A stretch of 64,000 bases of DNA, from contig JAQNBH010000012.1 of assembly GCA_028752905.1 (NCBI GenBank), positions 26,235,816-26,299,815 on the forward strand, given 5' to 3'. The stretch is from Cladorhizidae sp. MBARI D1340-BT2. Lineage: Eukaryota; Porifera; Demospongiae; Poecilosclerida; Cladorhizidae. The translations under genes and the position numbers were made by a program. The notes beneath the pieces were generated by a model that did not search any database, was not told the DNA's origin, and was given only the letters and a program-made list of their open reading frames with translations. Each line of letters opens with the position of its first letter. The first letter of the stretch is position 1. Shown piece after piece: positions 1 through 10,724 of this stretch.

Positions 1-149
1 TAACTAACTAACAATTAAAAATTAAACTATTAATGAAAGTCTAATCCATATTTCAGAATAATTTACAATCAAACAGGGTATTGGGTTTTAATTTCTGCTA
101 ATAATTATGTTATAAGTGAAAGCCACAGTTGTTCCATTTAGCTCACGCC

Positions 150-1020
150 ACATAAATTCATCTAGGTAGGATGGGAGCTGGTGGCGATGAACTCATTTCA
201 CCCGCTTGAGCTTCACCTGCTTCACCTGCACAATATAATAATTGTTGTTGTTAAAAAAAAAATTACGTTCCACACAAACCATACCCTGTTCCAATAGGAC
301 TCAATATGTTGGGTGTGCACACCCTATTTATAAATTCAATGGACTCTCTCATCCATAATCCCAGGCAGAGTAGCCACCTGCCTATAAGCTGCCCACTGGT
401 CCGAATGGATTATTGATCCAGGTGCAACATGCGCCTGAATGATGGGTAGCAAGGTGGCTGCATCTCTCTGGTCCACAACTTGCATGTAACCTAAACACAT
501 TTTCATTGAATTAAGATCTTTGAAATAGGCACAATACGTTTATCAAGTGTACCAAGAGCAGCCGCATGGTCTGTGTCAACCAATCCAAATATCCAAATAT
601 CCATAATAGGTGGGCGGCCTCTATGATGCTAAACAGTCAATAACCAAAGTGATCATCCATTAAAGTATATCAAGTGATACCATGGGTTTGTGTGTGAATT
701 GTGACTCGTCTATTTGAATAACAGATCCAACACCAGCAAGCACAATCTGGTTCCGACATAGTACTGCAGAGCACACTTCCCTAAGCCACTGGTACACAGT
801 AATTGCCATTTTCCTGTTACAGCCACACTCATCTGCTGCATCTAATACAGGTACTGCCTCACCCACCCACCAATATATTAATAGCAGCCATGTCTGAAGT
901 ACCAGGTGAGATTTTGAGAAAAAACTCCCTGCTAATTGATTTCAGGAATTTACAACTTGGTCATGCCCCATCCTTCAGGTCCGCTTTTTTTCTTAGCGCC
1001 ATTGAACAACTACACCTATA
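150..1020 (-). pseudogene. Merlin / ISXO2-like (IS1595-type) transposase relic
   Basis: Read on the minus strand, fragments in changing frames match the ISXO2-like DDE domain in order. The N-terminal part ends in YQWLREVCSAVL (about 800). IQIDES (about 700) carries the first catalytic Asp. TLLPIIQAHVAPGSIIHSDQ (about 400-460) carries the second. GVHTQHIESYWNRVWFVWN (about 265-325) carries the Glu, and the C-terminal LPSYLDEFMWRELNG lies near 145-190. Merlin elements move by cut and paste in animal genomes. Stops and frameshifts break this copy, for example after MDERVH and inside VKRVK. A gt...ag stretch at about 228-268 sits between FVWN and the C-terminal block and could be a short intron. 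No terminal repeats could be assigned. Confidence 0.8.
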
Positions 1021-1058
1021 CACGGGTATAACATAGTATGTGATGGCTAGGTACCCCT

Positions 1059-1165
1059 TCTTACCTGGAACATGAAAAAGAAAGAGCTAGTAGACCGTTG
1101 CTGTTGACCCTTTCTTACCTGGAACATGAAAAAGAAAGAGCTAGTAGACCCTTGCTGTTGAGGTA
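1059..1165. repeat. Tandem duplication, ~60-bp unit
   Basis: Two copies of a unit beginning CTTTCTTACCTGGAACATG and ending GACC(G/C)TTGCTGTTGA lie head to tail, followed by a further short echo of TACCCTTGCTGTTGAGG. No coding function is seen. Confidence 0.85.
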
Positions 1166-1199
1166 CCCTTGCTGTTGAGGTAGCCTATAACCTCTTCAA

Positions 1200-1740
1200 G
1201 CGCACGAATTTCTTGATGGCTGGAGTCGCTTGATCCAAAATATATATAATTATATAGCTTGCATTTCTCCAATGCTAGCGCGTGGCGTCATCTTCTGAGG
1301 GACTTCCAAGGGTCAGGCAAGTGAGTAGGATACGGCTATCGAAGTTTCTGTAGAGTCGAAGAACTCCTATCTTTAGCTGAACGCTCGATTATACTCTTTG
1401 GAACTCGAAATTTCGTATTCACAGCGGACACCAAAGCTTGACTAAATTCTTTTGTAATCAGGTAGCCAAGGCACCTCTTTCTCACTGGCCAATATTATCG
1501 TAAAACCCTTAAAATTAAGCCGTTTTCTTCAGTTTCCACCAGTGAATGGGTTAAAGTTAAACAGTGAATAGGTTAAAAGGGTTGGCCCTAGATCCCTTCG
1601 ATTTGGATGTCAGGACCCGCTCTCCACTAAGCCCGCTCGTTATGGAGACGGCAAAGAAAGCGGAAAAAAGAAGCGTTCCGAATACGGGTATGTCGAAAGA
1701 ACACATTTAAAGCTAAAGTAGTTCTGAGTTAAAATGCTGT
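1200..1740. other. Unassigned stretch with one candidate first exon
   Basis: No family is recognised here. One weak candidate is an ATG at 1642 that opens a basic peptide, METAKKAEKRSVPNT, up to a strong donor-like GTATGT at 1688. This could be a 46-nt first coding exon. No matching acceptor or continuation could be identified downstream, so this is only a suggestion. Confidence 0.2.
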
Positions 1741-1780
1741 GCTAGCTAGCAGGTATAATACAATAGTCATGATTGAAAGT

Positions 1781-2015
1781 GCAAAGCCATGGTGAAGTTC
1801 TGGGACAGTGGGTAAATTTATTAGTACAAAGTCAGGTCAGTCCATCAGTTAAGACAACTTGAATTAAAAAAGTTCTTTTATAGGATAAAAGCAGAAACTT
1901 CATAGAAACATGTGTTTACAGGAAACAGATGTAATACAAGTAAAGAAAATTGACCTGACTTTAATAATGGCTTTGCATTCCTATATCTACCTACTTCTTA
2001 TTTATCCACTGTCCC
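1781..2015. repeat. Rearranged inverted-repeat blocks
   Basis: Three short blocks on the left (GCAAAGCCAT at 1781, GGGACAGTGGGTAAAT at 1802, AAAGTCAGGTCA at 1828) recur as reverse complements on the right (TGACCTGACTTT at 1951, AATGGCTTTGC near 1966, ATTTATCCACTGTCCC at 2000). The last two blocks are swapped relative to a simple palindrome. This fits a decayed foldback or MITE-like element. Confidence 0.45.
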
Positions 2016-2159
2016 AAACCATTGTCACCTAGGCTTGCACATTCTGTCAAGCTTAGGCACCAAACAGTTTTACAAAAAAGGCTTGGAATGTTGAGTACAT
2101 TAAAATGCTTAATCACTATCTTGTCAGTCAGTTATGGTGATTAGAGAGAAAAAGATATA

Positions 2160-2540
2160 ATAAAGTGAATGCTGAAGGACTGTTTGTGTGTGACTCATTA
2201 TTACTTCTGGTTTGGGGTATGGCAGTTTTTGGAGCCACCATGCAGTCTCAGGCTATATAGCTATATATATTGTTTGTGCATTTAGATATCATTATTCCTG
2301 TTCTTGTCACATGACGGAGTGCATTACTCTAAAGGAAAACAGGTTTCTATGTCTAGAAGGTTCACCAACAGGAGAACCCACAGACACTGGGCCTGCAACT
2401 CTCACCAAAAATATGGCACACCTGCTGTAGCTGGGAACCTAAAGCCTCTATTATGCACCACAAATACCACCGAACCTGTCCAGTGGTCTTGGCTGCTGGT
2501 TATTGGGATGGTTATACTTATTATATGACACTAACTATAA
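2160..2540 (+). other. Unassigned; short ORFs, one with a hydrophobic C-terminus
   Basis: A 74-codon frame at 2304-2528 ends in a hydrophobic run, WSWLLVIGMVILII, preceded by NTTEPVQ. It resembles a single membrane span with an N-glycosylation-type NTT. No family is recognised. The upstream part of the frame is low in coding character, so this may be chance or the last exon of an unseen gene. Confidence 0.15.
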
Positions 2541-2549
2541 ATTGAGCAA

Positions 2550-3130
2550 TGCAGAGTTTCCCCTGACATAGTATACCATAAGAGAAAGGGAGGAAGAAAG
2601 TTAAATTCTATTTTGTATACCGAAATTCGATATCTTGGGCGTGTGGGTTGAAAATCAATTTCTTAAAATTAATTATTACCCGCACACTTGACCATGTACT
2701 CACATTTTAGCACTTAATGAAAACACTAAGTAGCAGCTGCTGGAACATCTAGCACTTTCCAATTAGGAGGTAGAACTGCAGAAAATCAGGTTTTGAGGTC
2801 CCCAACTTGACTACCTATAACTGTAGCATAGTTGTACCTATGTAAGAGTTTAATATAAAAAGAGCATACAGAGAGAGCTATCTTTTAAGCTATATATCAT
2901 TCATAGAGTAAAGTGCACGCAATTTATGGAGCTCTGAAAGTGTAGCCACAGTTACTTTTCATTTTGTAAAAAATGGTATTATGAAGCTCATGCCCCCTGA
3001 GAGTCTGACTGGTATAATTTCTAGCCATTCCATTGGCGTTTCTTGAAGAAGATTTTCCTATAGCTCTACCTAGTGCCTTGCAAGTATCATTGGGAGAGAG
3101 AGAGTAGCTGGTTAACTATCATCTATAGAG
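2550..3130 (-). repeat. Dispersed repeat, copy 1 (reverse orientation)
   Basis: The reverse complement of this stretch resembles 10233-10553. Shared blocks include ACCTCAAAACCTGA, AAGTGCTAGAT, a TTTCATTA..GCACTAAAA block and AGTACATGG, in the same order. It is a non-coding interspersed repeat of unknown class. The outer part of this copy (about 2880-3130) has no counterpart in the second copy. Confidence 0.6.
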
Positions 3131-3830
3131 AAGTTGAAATGTGAATTGTAAAGAATTTTTCTTGGTTGGTTGAATCACGTCATATTAGATGAAATAAAAA
3201 TTAGCTTCTTCCCAACAAATTACACCTAGCCTCAGCTAGAATGAATTATGCAAAGTTCTTCATTTTTGTTCAGCTACTTTTAGAGATCTTGACATATTAG
3301 AAGCTGAGCAAGAAGCAGGTCATATTTCTCCTGGTAACGATGTGAGGGTAAGTTTTCCAGTACAATGCAAATGCAGGCTAGGCAGATTTTCTATAGGCAA
3401 AGAGTCGTACCCAACCTGTCCAAGCGAGATGGAGAGCTGACTTTTGGGCCAGATAGAGGATTGTAATTGGATGGTGGTGGAGAACTTCTATGCTTGGTTT
3501 AGAGTTTAGAGGCGCATCCGGAATTTTTAAATAAAATTCCGACATTTAGTTCCAAACATGTACCTTTGTCACACTAATAATTATTGAGACTTTAGCCCTC
3601 TTCCGCTCCCTAATCTCTATCCCTGAATTATACATATTCATGGTCAAGATGCAATCTGAATTTAATTTACATGAAAGCAAAACTAGCAACAGACAAAACT
3701 GAACAGCTAATAGATGTGTGCATGAAACCAAGATACACTGCCTTTTATTATGCTGGGGATATCCACAGATGTGCAGGTATCTTCTGGGTGTGGCAGCTTG
3801 ATGATCATTGATAAGAACCATGTCACATGT
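3130..3830. other. No recognisable gene
   Basis: AT-rich sequence. An open minus frame at 3546-3821 has no recognisable domain and no support. Nothing else could be assigned. Confidence 0.4.
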
Positions 3831-3985
3831 TGGGCTGCACGTTAGTGACTACAGGTTGGGTTATGTGAAGAACCATATTTGGCTGCACATAGTGACCACA
3901 GGTTGTGTTATGTGAAGAACCATGTCACATATTTGGCTGCACATAATGACCACAGGTTGGGTTATGTTGGATATGATAGGCTTCA
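3830..3985. repeat. Tandem repeat, ~58-66 bp, about 2.5 copies
   Basis: Units share GGCTGCAC..TAGTGAC.ACAGGTT followed by GTTATGTGAAGAACCAT. The second unit carries an extra GTCACAT. Confidence 0.8.
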
Positions 3986-4017
3986 GTAGGCCACTTCACA
4001 GGGCAGTCCAGAATCTA

Positions 4018-4275
4018 TGGTTCCTGTCATGACAAATTTGTTCCCCCCATATTTGGTCCCCCCTGGCTTTAAAAAATATGTTCCTCCTTGGTTCCTGTCA
4101 TGACAAATTTGTTCCCCCCATATTTGGTTCCCCCTGGCTTTAAAAAATATGTTCCTCCTGGAACTTTTTACTTAAAAAAAAAGTTCCCTCTTGAAAAATA
4201 AAGGGCTAGGGCTAGGGCTAGGGCTAGGGTGGGAACAATAAGGAGGGAACAACTTTTGGGGGGCAACAAATTAAA
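4018..4275. repeat. Tandem duplication plus hairpin and TAGGGC telomere-like patch
   Basis: A ~68-bp unit starting GGTTCCTGTCATGACAAATT is duplicated (4018 and about 4090). It is followed by an imperfect hairpin: AATTTGTTCCCCCC on the left pairs with GGGGGGCAACAAATT at about 4258-4272, and AAAAGTTCCCTC pairs with GAGGGAACAACTTTT. The loop contains about four TAGGGC units (4203-4232). The layout suggests a small MITE with telomere-like internal repeats rather than a true telomere. Confidence 0.6.
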
Positions 4276-4768
4276 CGTTACATTCCCCTTGGGTGGTCAA
4301 TGTCTGCCTGTTATGCTAGTTCAGCCATTGTTCGACATTTACTCACAATGTTGAGCAAGTTCTTTTGTCTGGAGTTAATCAAGTACTTAGCTAGCTGAGA
4401 TAGCAGAAGCAGTTTATAAGTAAGCAGTTGTCTAGAATAGGTTATAGCTGGTCATCTTTACCCGTACCCACCATGCTTGTGAGGAGCAGAGTAATCGTAT
4501 TTTCAGCTGGGTCAGAAAGGGTCTCAATAACTAACCATGAAAGCCAATAAACCATCAAGGCCGTAACTATTCACTTTTATGGTTCGAAATCCACTTTTTG
4601 GGTTATAGCTTTCCACTTTTTGAATTCTAATACGTTGTAGATGGAAGAGGTGGGTTCTTCCAATACACTTTATGACTGTCACACTCACTTTATTAAACCA
4701 CATCCAGTTTTCAAAAGTCATTTAAATAATGAGCATGCATGCAGACATTTACATAAACCATTTACTGT

Positions 4769-4968
4769 GTTAGTAGGCAAGGTAGAGCCATCCAGCGAGG
4801 GTGCTTGTGTTAGTAGGCAGGGTAGAGCCATCCAGCGAGGGTGCTTGTGCTAGTAGGCAGGGTAGAGCCATCCAGCGAGGGTGCTTGTGTTAGTAGGCAG
4901 GGTAGAGCCATCCAGTGAGGGTGCTTGTGTTAGTAGGCAGGGTAGAGCCATCCAGTGAGGGTGCTTGA
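4769..4968. repeat. 40-bp tandem repeat, five copies
   Basis: Units begin GTTAGTAGGCAGGGTAGAGC and end CCAGCGAGGGTGCTTGT, with spacing of exactly 40 bp and one or two substitutions per unit. The array abuts the C-terminal coding end of the hAT relic at 4970-5290. Confidence 0.92.
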
Positions 4969-4969
4969 T

Positions 4970-7100
4970 TGCAAAGGCTGCAACCAGATGGAGATCATGG
5001 ACCATTCTACGATGGACTTTGATTACTGCCAAAACACCAAATCGCTCTTCCGACATTGTACTCCGAAGATATGTCTTCAGCAACTTCAGCTGGCTGTTGG
5101 CTCTCTCTGACTCACAGGTAGTAATTGGTAGGGTACATGCTATAATTAGAAGCACTTTTATATTAGGATAGGCATCTTCATCACAGCATAGTAAAGCTGC
5201 TCGTAGAGTGTCAGGCCGGTCATCTGGTGACATACAAATAAATTTTATCTTCCAACTATTAAATTCTGTAGAGAGCATTGAGGAGAAGGGCAAGTCAGAC
5301 TTGTACAGTTCACCTCATCTTTAATGGAGGAGAAGGCAAGCCAGACTTGTACAGTTCACCATCTTTAATGGAGGAGAAGGCACGTCAGACTTGTACAGTT
5401 CACCATCTTTAATGGAGGAGAAGGCACGTCAGACTTGTACAGTTCACCATCTTTAATGGAGGAGAAGGCACGTCAGACTTGTACAGTTCACCACATCTTT
5501 AATGGAGGAGAAGGCAAGTCAGACTTGTACAGTTCACCATCTTTAATGGAGGAGAAGGCACGTCAGACTTGTACAGTTCACCACATCTTTAATGGAGGAG
5601 AAGGCAAGTCAGACTTGTACAGTTCACCATCTTTAATGGAGGAGAAGGCAAGTCAGACTTGTACAGTTCACCATCTTTAATGGAGGAGGAGGCATAAGAC
5701 ATAGCAGGCACGGAATGAGAGCAAGCGTTTTATCTTTATCTGGTAAATTGATCCAAATCTAGTTTCCATTTCTGTGGTTATGTGATTCCAGAAAGTCATC
5801 ATGATGTTTCTGCGATAGTCAGGGCTGTCTGCAGAAACATTGGCTCATGTACTAGTCTTGATGTAATCCTGGGAATGCTAACAGGTATGTTAATGCTGTC
5901 AGCAAAAGTCTTCAAACCAAGCATGGAATTCTGCTTCACAGATTGTTTTAAACAGTTCCAACTCGAGTTGCACATCTGAAATGTGCTCATATGCAGACAT
6001 AACATCATGAGTCCTCTTTGATAGGTTGATATCGAAGACTACTAAAGATTCTCATTGTAATGCTGAATGAAACAAGAAATTCAAAAGAAGGAAGTTGATG
6101 AAGGAAACTATTTGCTTTTGTCAAGCTTTCTGAATCCCAAGACCAATTGCTATACTCTGAACTACTGGTGCTAATCGATTCCATAGTCTTGATTATGGCA
6201 AGATACAAGTCATAAAGTACCAAATAGGAATATGTCCTCTGAACCCAGCGTGTTCGGGACAAGTCCTTGAGTTTAACTCTTTTCTCTGCAGGTGAAACTG
6301 ATTCAATAACATGCTCAAAAAAATGCTGACACTTCTCAATTTCTGAAATAACACCAATCCATTGGTATTTCTGATATTGGAAATTGAGCATGCTCTCATA
6401 ATACAAAGATTCAACTGGTGACTCTGGCAGTGAGTATACAAAGCTAAAGGCATACTTGACAGATCCTTACCTGTACACCCACATGGCAAGGCATACTGGC
6501 TGCACCATCATAGCCTTGACCTCTACAGAATGCCACATCTATGTCATGTGCTTGAAGCCAAGAAAGAGGAGCAGTTGAGATGGAATCACCTGTAATACGT
6601 TCTACAGAAATAAAATCAGGAAACTCTTCTCTGATTTGTTTCTCAGACATAACAAACCGTATCACTATTGAAACCTGCTCCAAATTAGTACCATCTGTTA
6701 CCTCATCTGCTAATAATGGTGGAATACTTTGCTTCTTTTAATAATCTTGTTCCAGATTGTGCTGCTACCTACTATGGATTCATTTTGGATGGTCTTAGAG
6801 GTATACACTGCATTTGGAGGTGCATTTTCCAGATTATGCGCAGCACCTTCCGTTTTAGTCCTAAATTGGATCAGTTCAATAAAGTTACTGTTATTATCGA
6901 ACTCAGTTGCTGTAATATCATCTCTATGACCTTGAAAAGAAAGACCTTCCATTGCACAAAAGCAAACACACTCTAACAGTGACTTCACCACCGTTGTATT
7001 TCAAGCCACTTGCTCTTCACGTTGCTTGCTGAGCATGCAAGCAACATTCTGGGTTGTTGCAGCAGAACACGAACCTCTGAAAGCAACCATTCTTGTCATT
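4970..7100 (-). pseudogene. hAT transposase relic, DUF4371 / ZMYM1-like
   Basis: Minus-strand fragments run in order from the N-terminal part. FRGSCSAAT..NVACMLS (about 7030-7090) is followed by ECVCFCAMEGLSFQGHRDD (about 6900-6970). Next come LEQVSIVIRFV and ISTAPLSWLQAHDIDVAFCR (about 6530-6690), GQGYDGAASM, HCQSHQLNLCI (about 6400-6450), and RTRWVQRTYSYLVLYDLYLA (about 6200-6260). The C-terminal hAT dimerisation block, LPITTCESERANSQLKLLKT, lies at about 5100-5180. The family is the DUF4371/ZMYM1-type hAT group. Several stops and frame changes break it, and a 44-bp tandem array separates the dimerisation block from the rest. No terminal repeats or target duplication were found. Confidence 0.85.
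5287..5690. repeat. 44-bp tandem repeat (some 47 bp), about nine copies
   Basis: The unit reads through CAGACTTGTACAGTTCACC, then ATCTTTAATGGAGGAGAAGG. Some units have three extra bases (CCACATC or CCTCATC). Because 44 is not a multiple of three, coding continuity of the hAT relic is lost across the array. Confidence 0.92.
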
Positions 7101-7303
7101 GAACCATGATGGTATTGATGATCTTCATGGCTTGAAGACTGATTAGTCCAGACCGGTGTGTTGTCTGCAATATCATGTGGAGAGTTCTAAATGGTCTGTT
7201 CTGCTTAACATTTTGTTCTTGTTTTCTGTGCTGCTGTTCTTGTTTCGGTCTGTCTATTGCGGAGAGTGAAGGACATGTGTGGCATTATAGTGTCAGCCTA
7301 GGA

Positions 7304-9631
7304 CAGGGGTTCTTAACCATTTTTTTGTCACGGACCCTTTTGGTAGTCTGGCAAAAGCTACGCACCCCTCCCCAGAAAAATGCAATAAACAATTTGGAAA
7401 GAATGTATTGGTGATTTCCTTAACATATATACATTAGGTCTGAATCAAAAAAGAAAAAAAAGAAAAAGATTATTCATGTCCGCTTTAGAATACATTTCAA
7501 TGAGAAGGTTGTTGCTGTTTGTTATGAATTAGAAGTTGAAATTCTGGAGTTGTCTCTGATAAGGCAAGATGCATGTCATGTCTAACATCCAATCAATTTC
7601 TACTTCTAGTCTTAATTGTAACAAGAGCTGAAAATCATACGTGGTTGCAAATGGCATCAAAGCCCCCATAGCCCTCCAGCCATCTTTGCTAGGTGAGGAT
7701 AGCCTTGCGTTATAAGGAGCACCAAAAATCTCCAAGACATTTTGTGTTGAATTCATTTATTTTGTTCTCAAGTCGATTTAAGATCATCTTTGGCAAGGTC
7801 TGCATCACTAATTTGATTAATGCCAGCAAGGAAAGGATTACGAATCCATGCCTCGACCTTTAGGTCTTCCGAGCAGAAGTAACCATTGAAAGAGTTCTGC
7901 AGGGTTTCCAGGTGTATGCAGAGAAACCGACAGCGCTTTCTCTCTCTCTACTCCACTTGGCAGAAGCACTTCCTCAAGTATTGGAAAAGTTTGCATAATT
8001 GTGTGCCTCCAGTCTCCTCTTCCAAAGTGGCAGTTTGGCCAATGTAGTGTTTCAGCAACATCCATAATGGTGACTGCTTAGCCTTGCATCGAAAGACACA
8101 CCTCATTCATATGGCCAAAGAAATCAGACAAATAAGCCAAGCCATACATGAACTCCTCCCTTTCAAATTGTTCAGAGAGTGGGGCGTTCTTTTCTATGAA
8201 ACTTCTGCCCTAAGTTTTATCAAACGCTTCAAAATTTGTCCTCTGGAAAGTCAGCGGACTTCTGTGTGTTAAAGAAGAACTTCATGTTCTGCTCCCATTT
8301 CTTGACAAAACATCTTGAAAAGACGATAATTCCGAGCCCTGGCTCTCATGAAGCTGACAACTTTCACTGCAGTGGACAATACTTCTTTCAGGATTGTTGG
8401 CAGAGTTTTTGATGCCAGTGCATGGCGATGTAGAAAACAGTGGGTGACAATGATGTGAGGAGCTTCTTTCTTCACTAAAGCAGCCAAACCAGATGTGTTA
8501 CCAAGCATTGCAGGTGCTCCATCTGTGCATAAAGTACCCAAATGTTTCTTCCAGTCAAAACCTTGCTTGGTAAAGGAACCTTTCACCATATCAAATGTGT
8601 CAATGGCTTTTGTTGTTTCCAATAGTGGCTCACAAAATAGGAATTCCTCTTTAAAGGCATGAGCATGAACGTAACGGACAAAAGCAAGTAGTTGACACTG
8701 AGAAATGTCAGTACTTTCATCCAGTTGCATACTGAATTGAAATGGTGTAGCTGCCAACTCTTCCATGACTTGCTTCAAAATATTAGAAGACATATCAACT
8801 ATTCTGGAATGTATGACGTCATTTGACAAAGGGATTGCTTCGATTTTCTTCCTCTGCTCCAATCCACAAACCAGCTCAACCATATCCAGTAACATGGCTT
8901 CACTAAAGTGTCCCCAATTGTGTGCGGCTTCTTTTCTTTGGCAATCTGATAAGCAACCTTGTAAGAAGTTTAAAGACAAGGCTTTTGCGTTGGGGCAAAT
9001 CCAAGTTTTGGCGAAGTCCCAGCCTTCTCAAATCGAGCCTTCTTTGCATGAAGTATATCTGCACTCTCTGATACATTTTCAGGATGTACAGACATGAGGT
9101 GCTCCTTCAACTTTGTTGGCTTCATGCTTCCATTGGTAAGAATTTTACCACACAAGAAACACTGTGGCTTTTGTGTCCCATCACGCTCAGTGATGCAAGT
9201 AAAACCAAAGGCTATATAGTCTTCATTGTACTTCCTTTTCGTTGACATTTTTTTGGTTCAAGCTGAGCTAGAAGTCTTGCTATAAAAAGCTAGTGAAAGT
9301 GCAATAAATCATGGTCAAGGCTACAGTAAATGGAACCCTGAATAGTGATGAGACAATGAACCCACATGAATGAAGTGTGATGTCTGACACATAACAATTT
9401 AGCAAACAATTTAGTAAGTTTGGTCACCACCATAGTTAAAAAGGTGGTAAAAAGGTGGTAATGCTTAGATTCAGAAAGTTTGTTACCACTTTGTGGAAAT
9501 TAGATATTTCTTACTCCTGGGCTTCACCTTAGGGTCCTCCGCAAATTATGAGCATTAAATCTAGTTATGTTGTGTACCTAGTTCATGGACCCCCTAAATC
9601 CCATCCATGGACCCCAGGTTAAGAACCTATG
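7304..9631 (-). mobile_element. hAT element (SCAND3/ZBED5-like) inserted in D1, with TSD
   Basis: The element begins CAGGGGTTCTTAACC and ends GGTTAAGAACCTATG, giving imperfect 15-bp terminal inverted repeats. It is flanked by the 8-bp direct repeat GCCTAGGA (7296-7303) / GCCTAGTA (9632-9639). The same locus in D2, D3 and D4 reads GCCTAGGAGTATGGGG without interruption, which gives the empty site directly. The 2328-bp length and 8-bp target duplication are typical of hAT. Confidence 0.93.
7529..9248 (-). pseudogene. hAT transposase with BED zinc finger, ZBED5/SCAND3-like
   Basis: The start MSTKRKYNEDYIAFGF (9248) leads into a BED finger with CFLCGKILTNGSMKP and LKEHLMSVHPE. After a frame change, 8979-8269 encodes the DDE core: FSMQLDESTDISQCQLLAF, TLCTDGAPAMLG and VTHCFLHRHALASK. 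Beyond 8269 the frame is broken. FMYGLAYLSDFFGHMNEVCL (about 8100-8160) and a remnant of the C-terminal dimerisation region (7529-7650) are still readable. Stops and frameshifts make it inactive. It lies inside the 7304-9631 element in the expected minus orientation. Confidence 0.9.
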
Positions 9632-10232
9632 GCCTAGTAGTATGGGGATGTCCAGTATAGGGATGTTTATCTAGCACTGGATCTGGGGGTTGGGCTAGCT
9701 GGGTGTGAGTTGTCTGGGATTTGAGTTAGGGATAAGGGAATGTCAGATGTTGGGGCAGGTATAGAACTATGGGTTAGGCCAGGGCTATGACTAGAGGTAT
9801 GGCAGTGTTTAATGTTGGGACTGAATCTTGGGGAGTCTCACACCAGGGCTAGGACCATAGGAATATTGCTATACATAAGTTTTGTTGCAGAGATGTACAA
9901 CTACTTTTTAACTGAAAACCGCAACTGCCTTCTTGAACATTAACTTTTTGGCTGGTCCTTCAGTTTATGGAAGCTCATATCATGAGGAAAGCTGCACAGG
10001 CACCCATGCCTTCCAGCAAACACTATCTGCTCTTCTTTATTGGTGTGTCTCAGGAGTTCAGTTCTTTCTTAGTGTGACTCATGAGTAGCTCCTTCTTCAT
10101 CTGGCATATTAGACTTGCTCCATCTTCATATGGCTCATATAACAGAAGTATAGCTCTCTGCTCATGTCTAATAAATAATTAAAAATATTCATTTAAGTAG
10201 CATTGTGTGCATTATTTGTTTAGTAAGAACTT

Positions 10233-10553
10233 AGTTGTTGGGGGGGTGAAAAAAACTTATGGTTACCATTTTATAGCTCCATTGGTCTCTCTGTGTGCTC
10301 TCTTTTGATACTAAAACATTTCTCATACATGTAAGTATTACTATAGCCAAGATACTGGAGCTAAAGTGGGGGGAACCTCAAAACCTGAATGCCTGATTTT
10401 GCCACATAAATATCTCCAGATTGCCAAGTGCTAGATAGTTTAAATTAGCACCTGTGGCTAGAGGAAGCCTTACTCTATGCAATGACTTGTTTCATTAGGC
10501 ACTAAAACTTAAGTACATGGTAAAGTTACTGTTGGAAAACGAATTTTAACGAA
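10233..10553 (+). repeat. Dispersed repeat, copy 2, inserted in D1
   Basis: D2 and D4 run straight from the TTAGTTGTT region to CTGGTTTTCTTGCTG. D1 carries about 320 extra bases at that point, and these resemble the reverse complement of 2550-2880. The left part contains a short run of G then A. Target duplication is unclear. Confidence 0.6.
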
Positions 10554-10724
10554 ATTCACTGGTTTTCTTGCTGGTTTGGTTAGAAGTGGTGATAGACAAC
10601 CAGAGTTTATGGTTCACTTGTGGATATACACTTGCTTGGTATGTTTAGTAGTAGTGTAAATAAAACCTTCCATTGATGCACTCACACAAATAATCCACTC
10701 ATTGACTAGCTGTTGTTGCTGCAG

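Noticed and set aside
3546..3821. 91-codon minus frame
   Set aside because: No domain, no repeat support, composition like surrounding AT-rich DNA.
4203..4236. True chromosome end
   Set aside because: Only about four TAGGGC units, internal, inside a hairpin-like repeat, and not the canonical TTAGGG.
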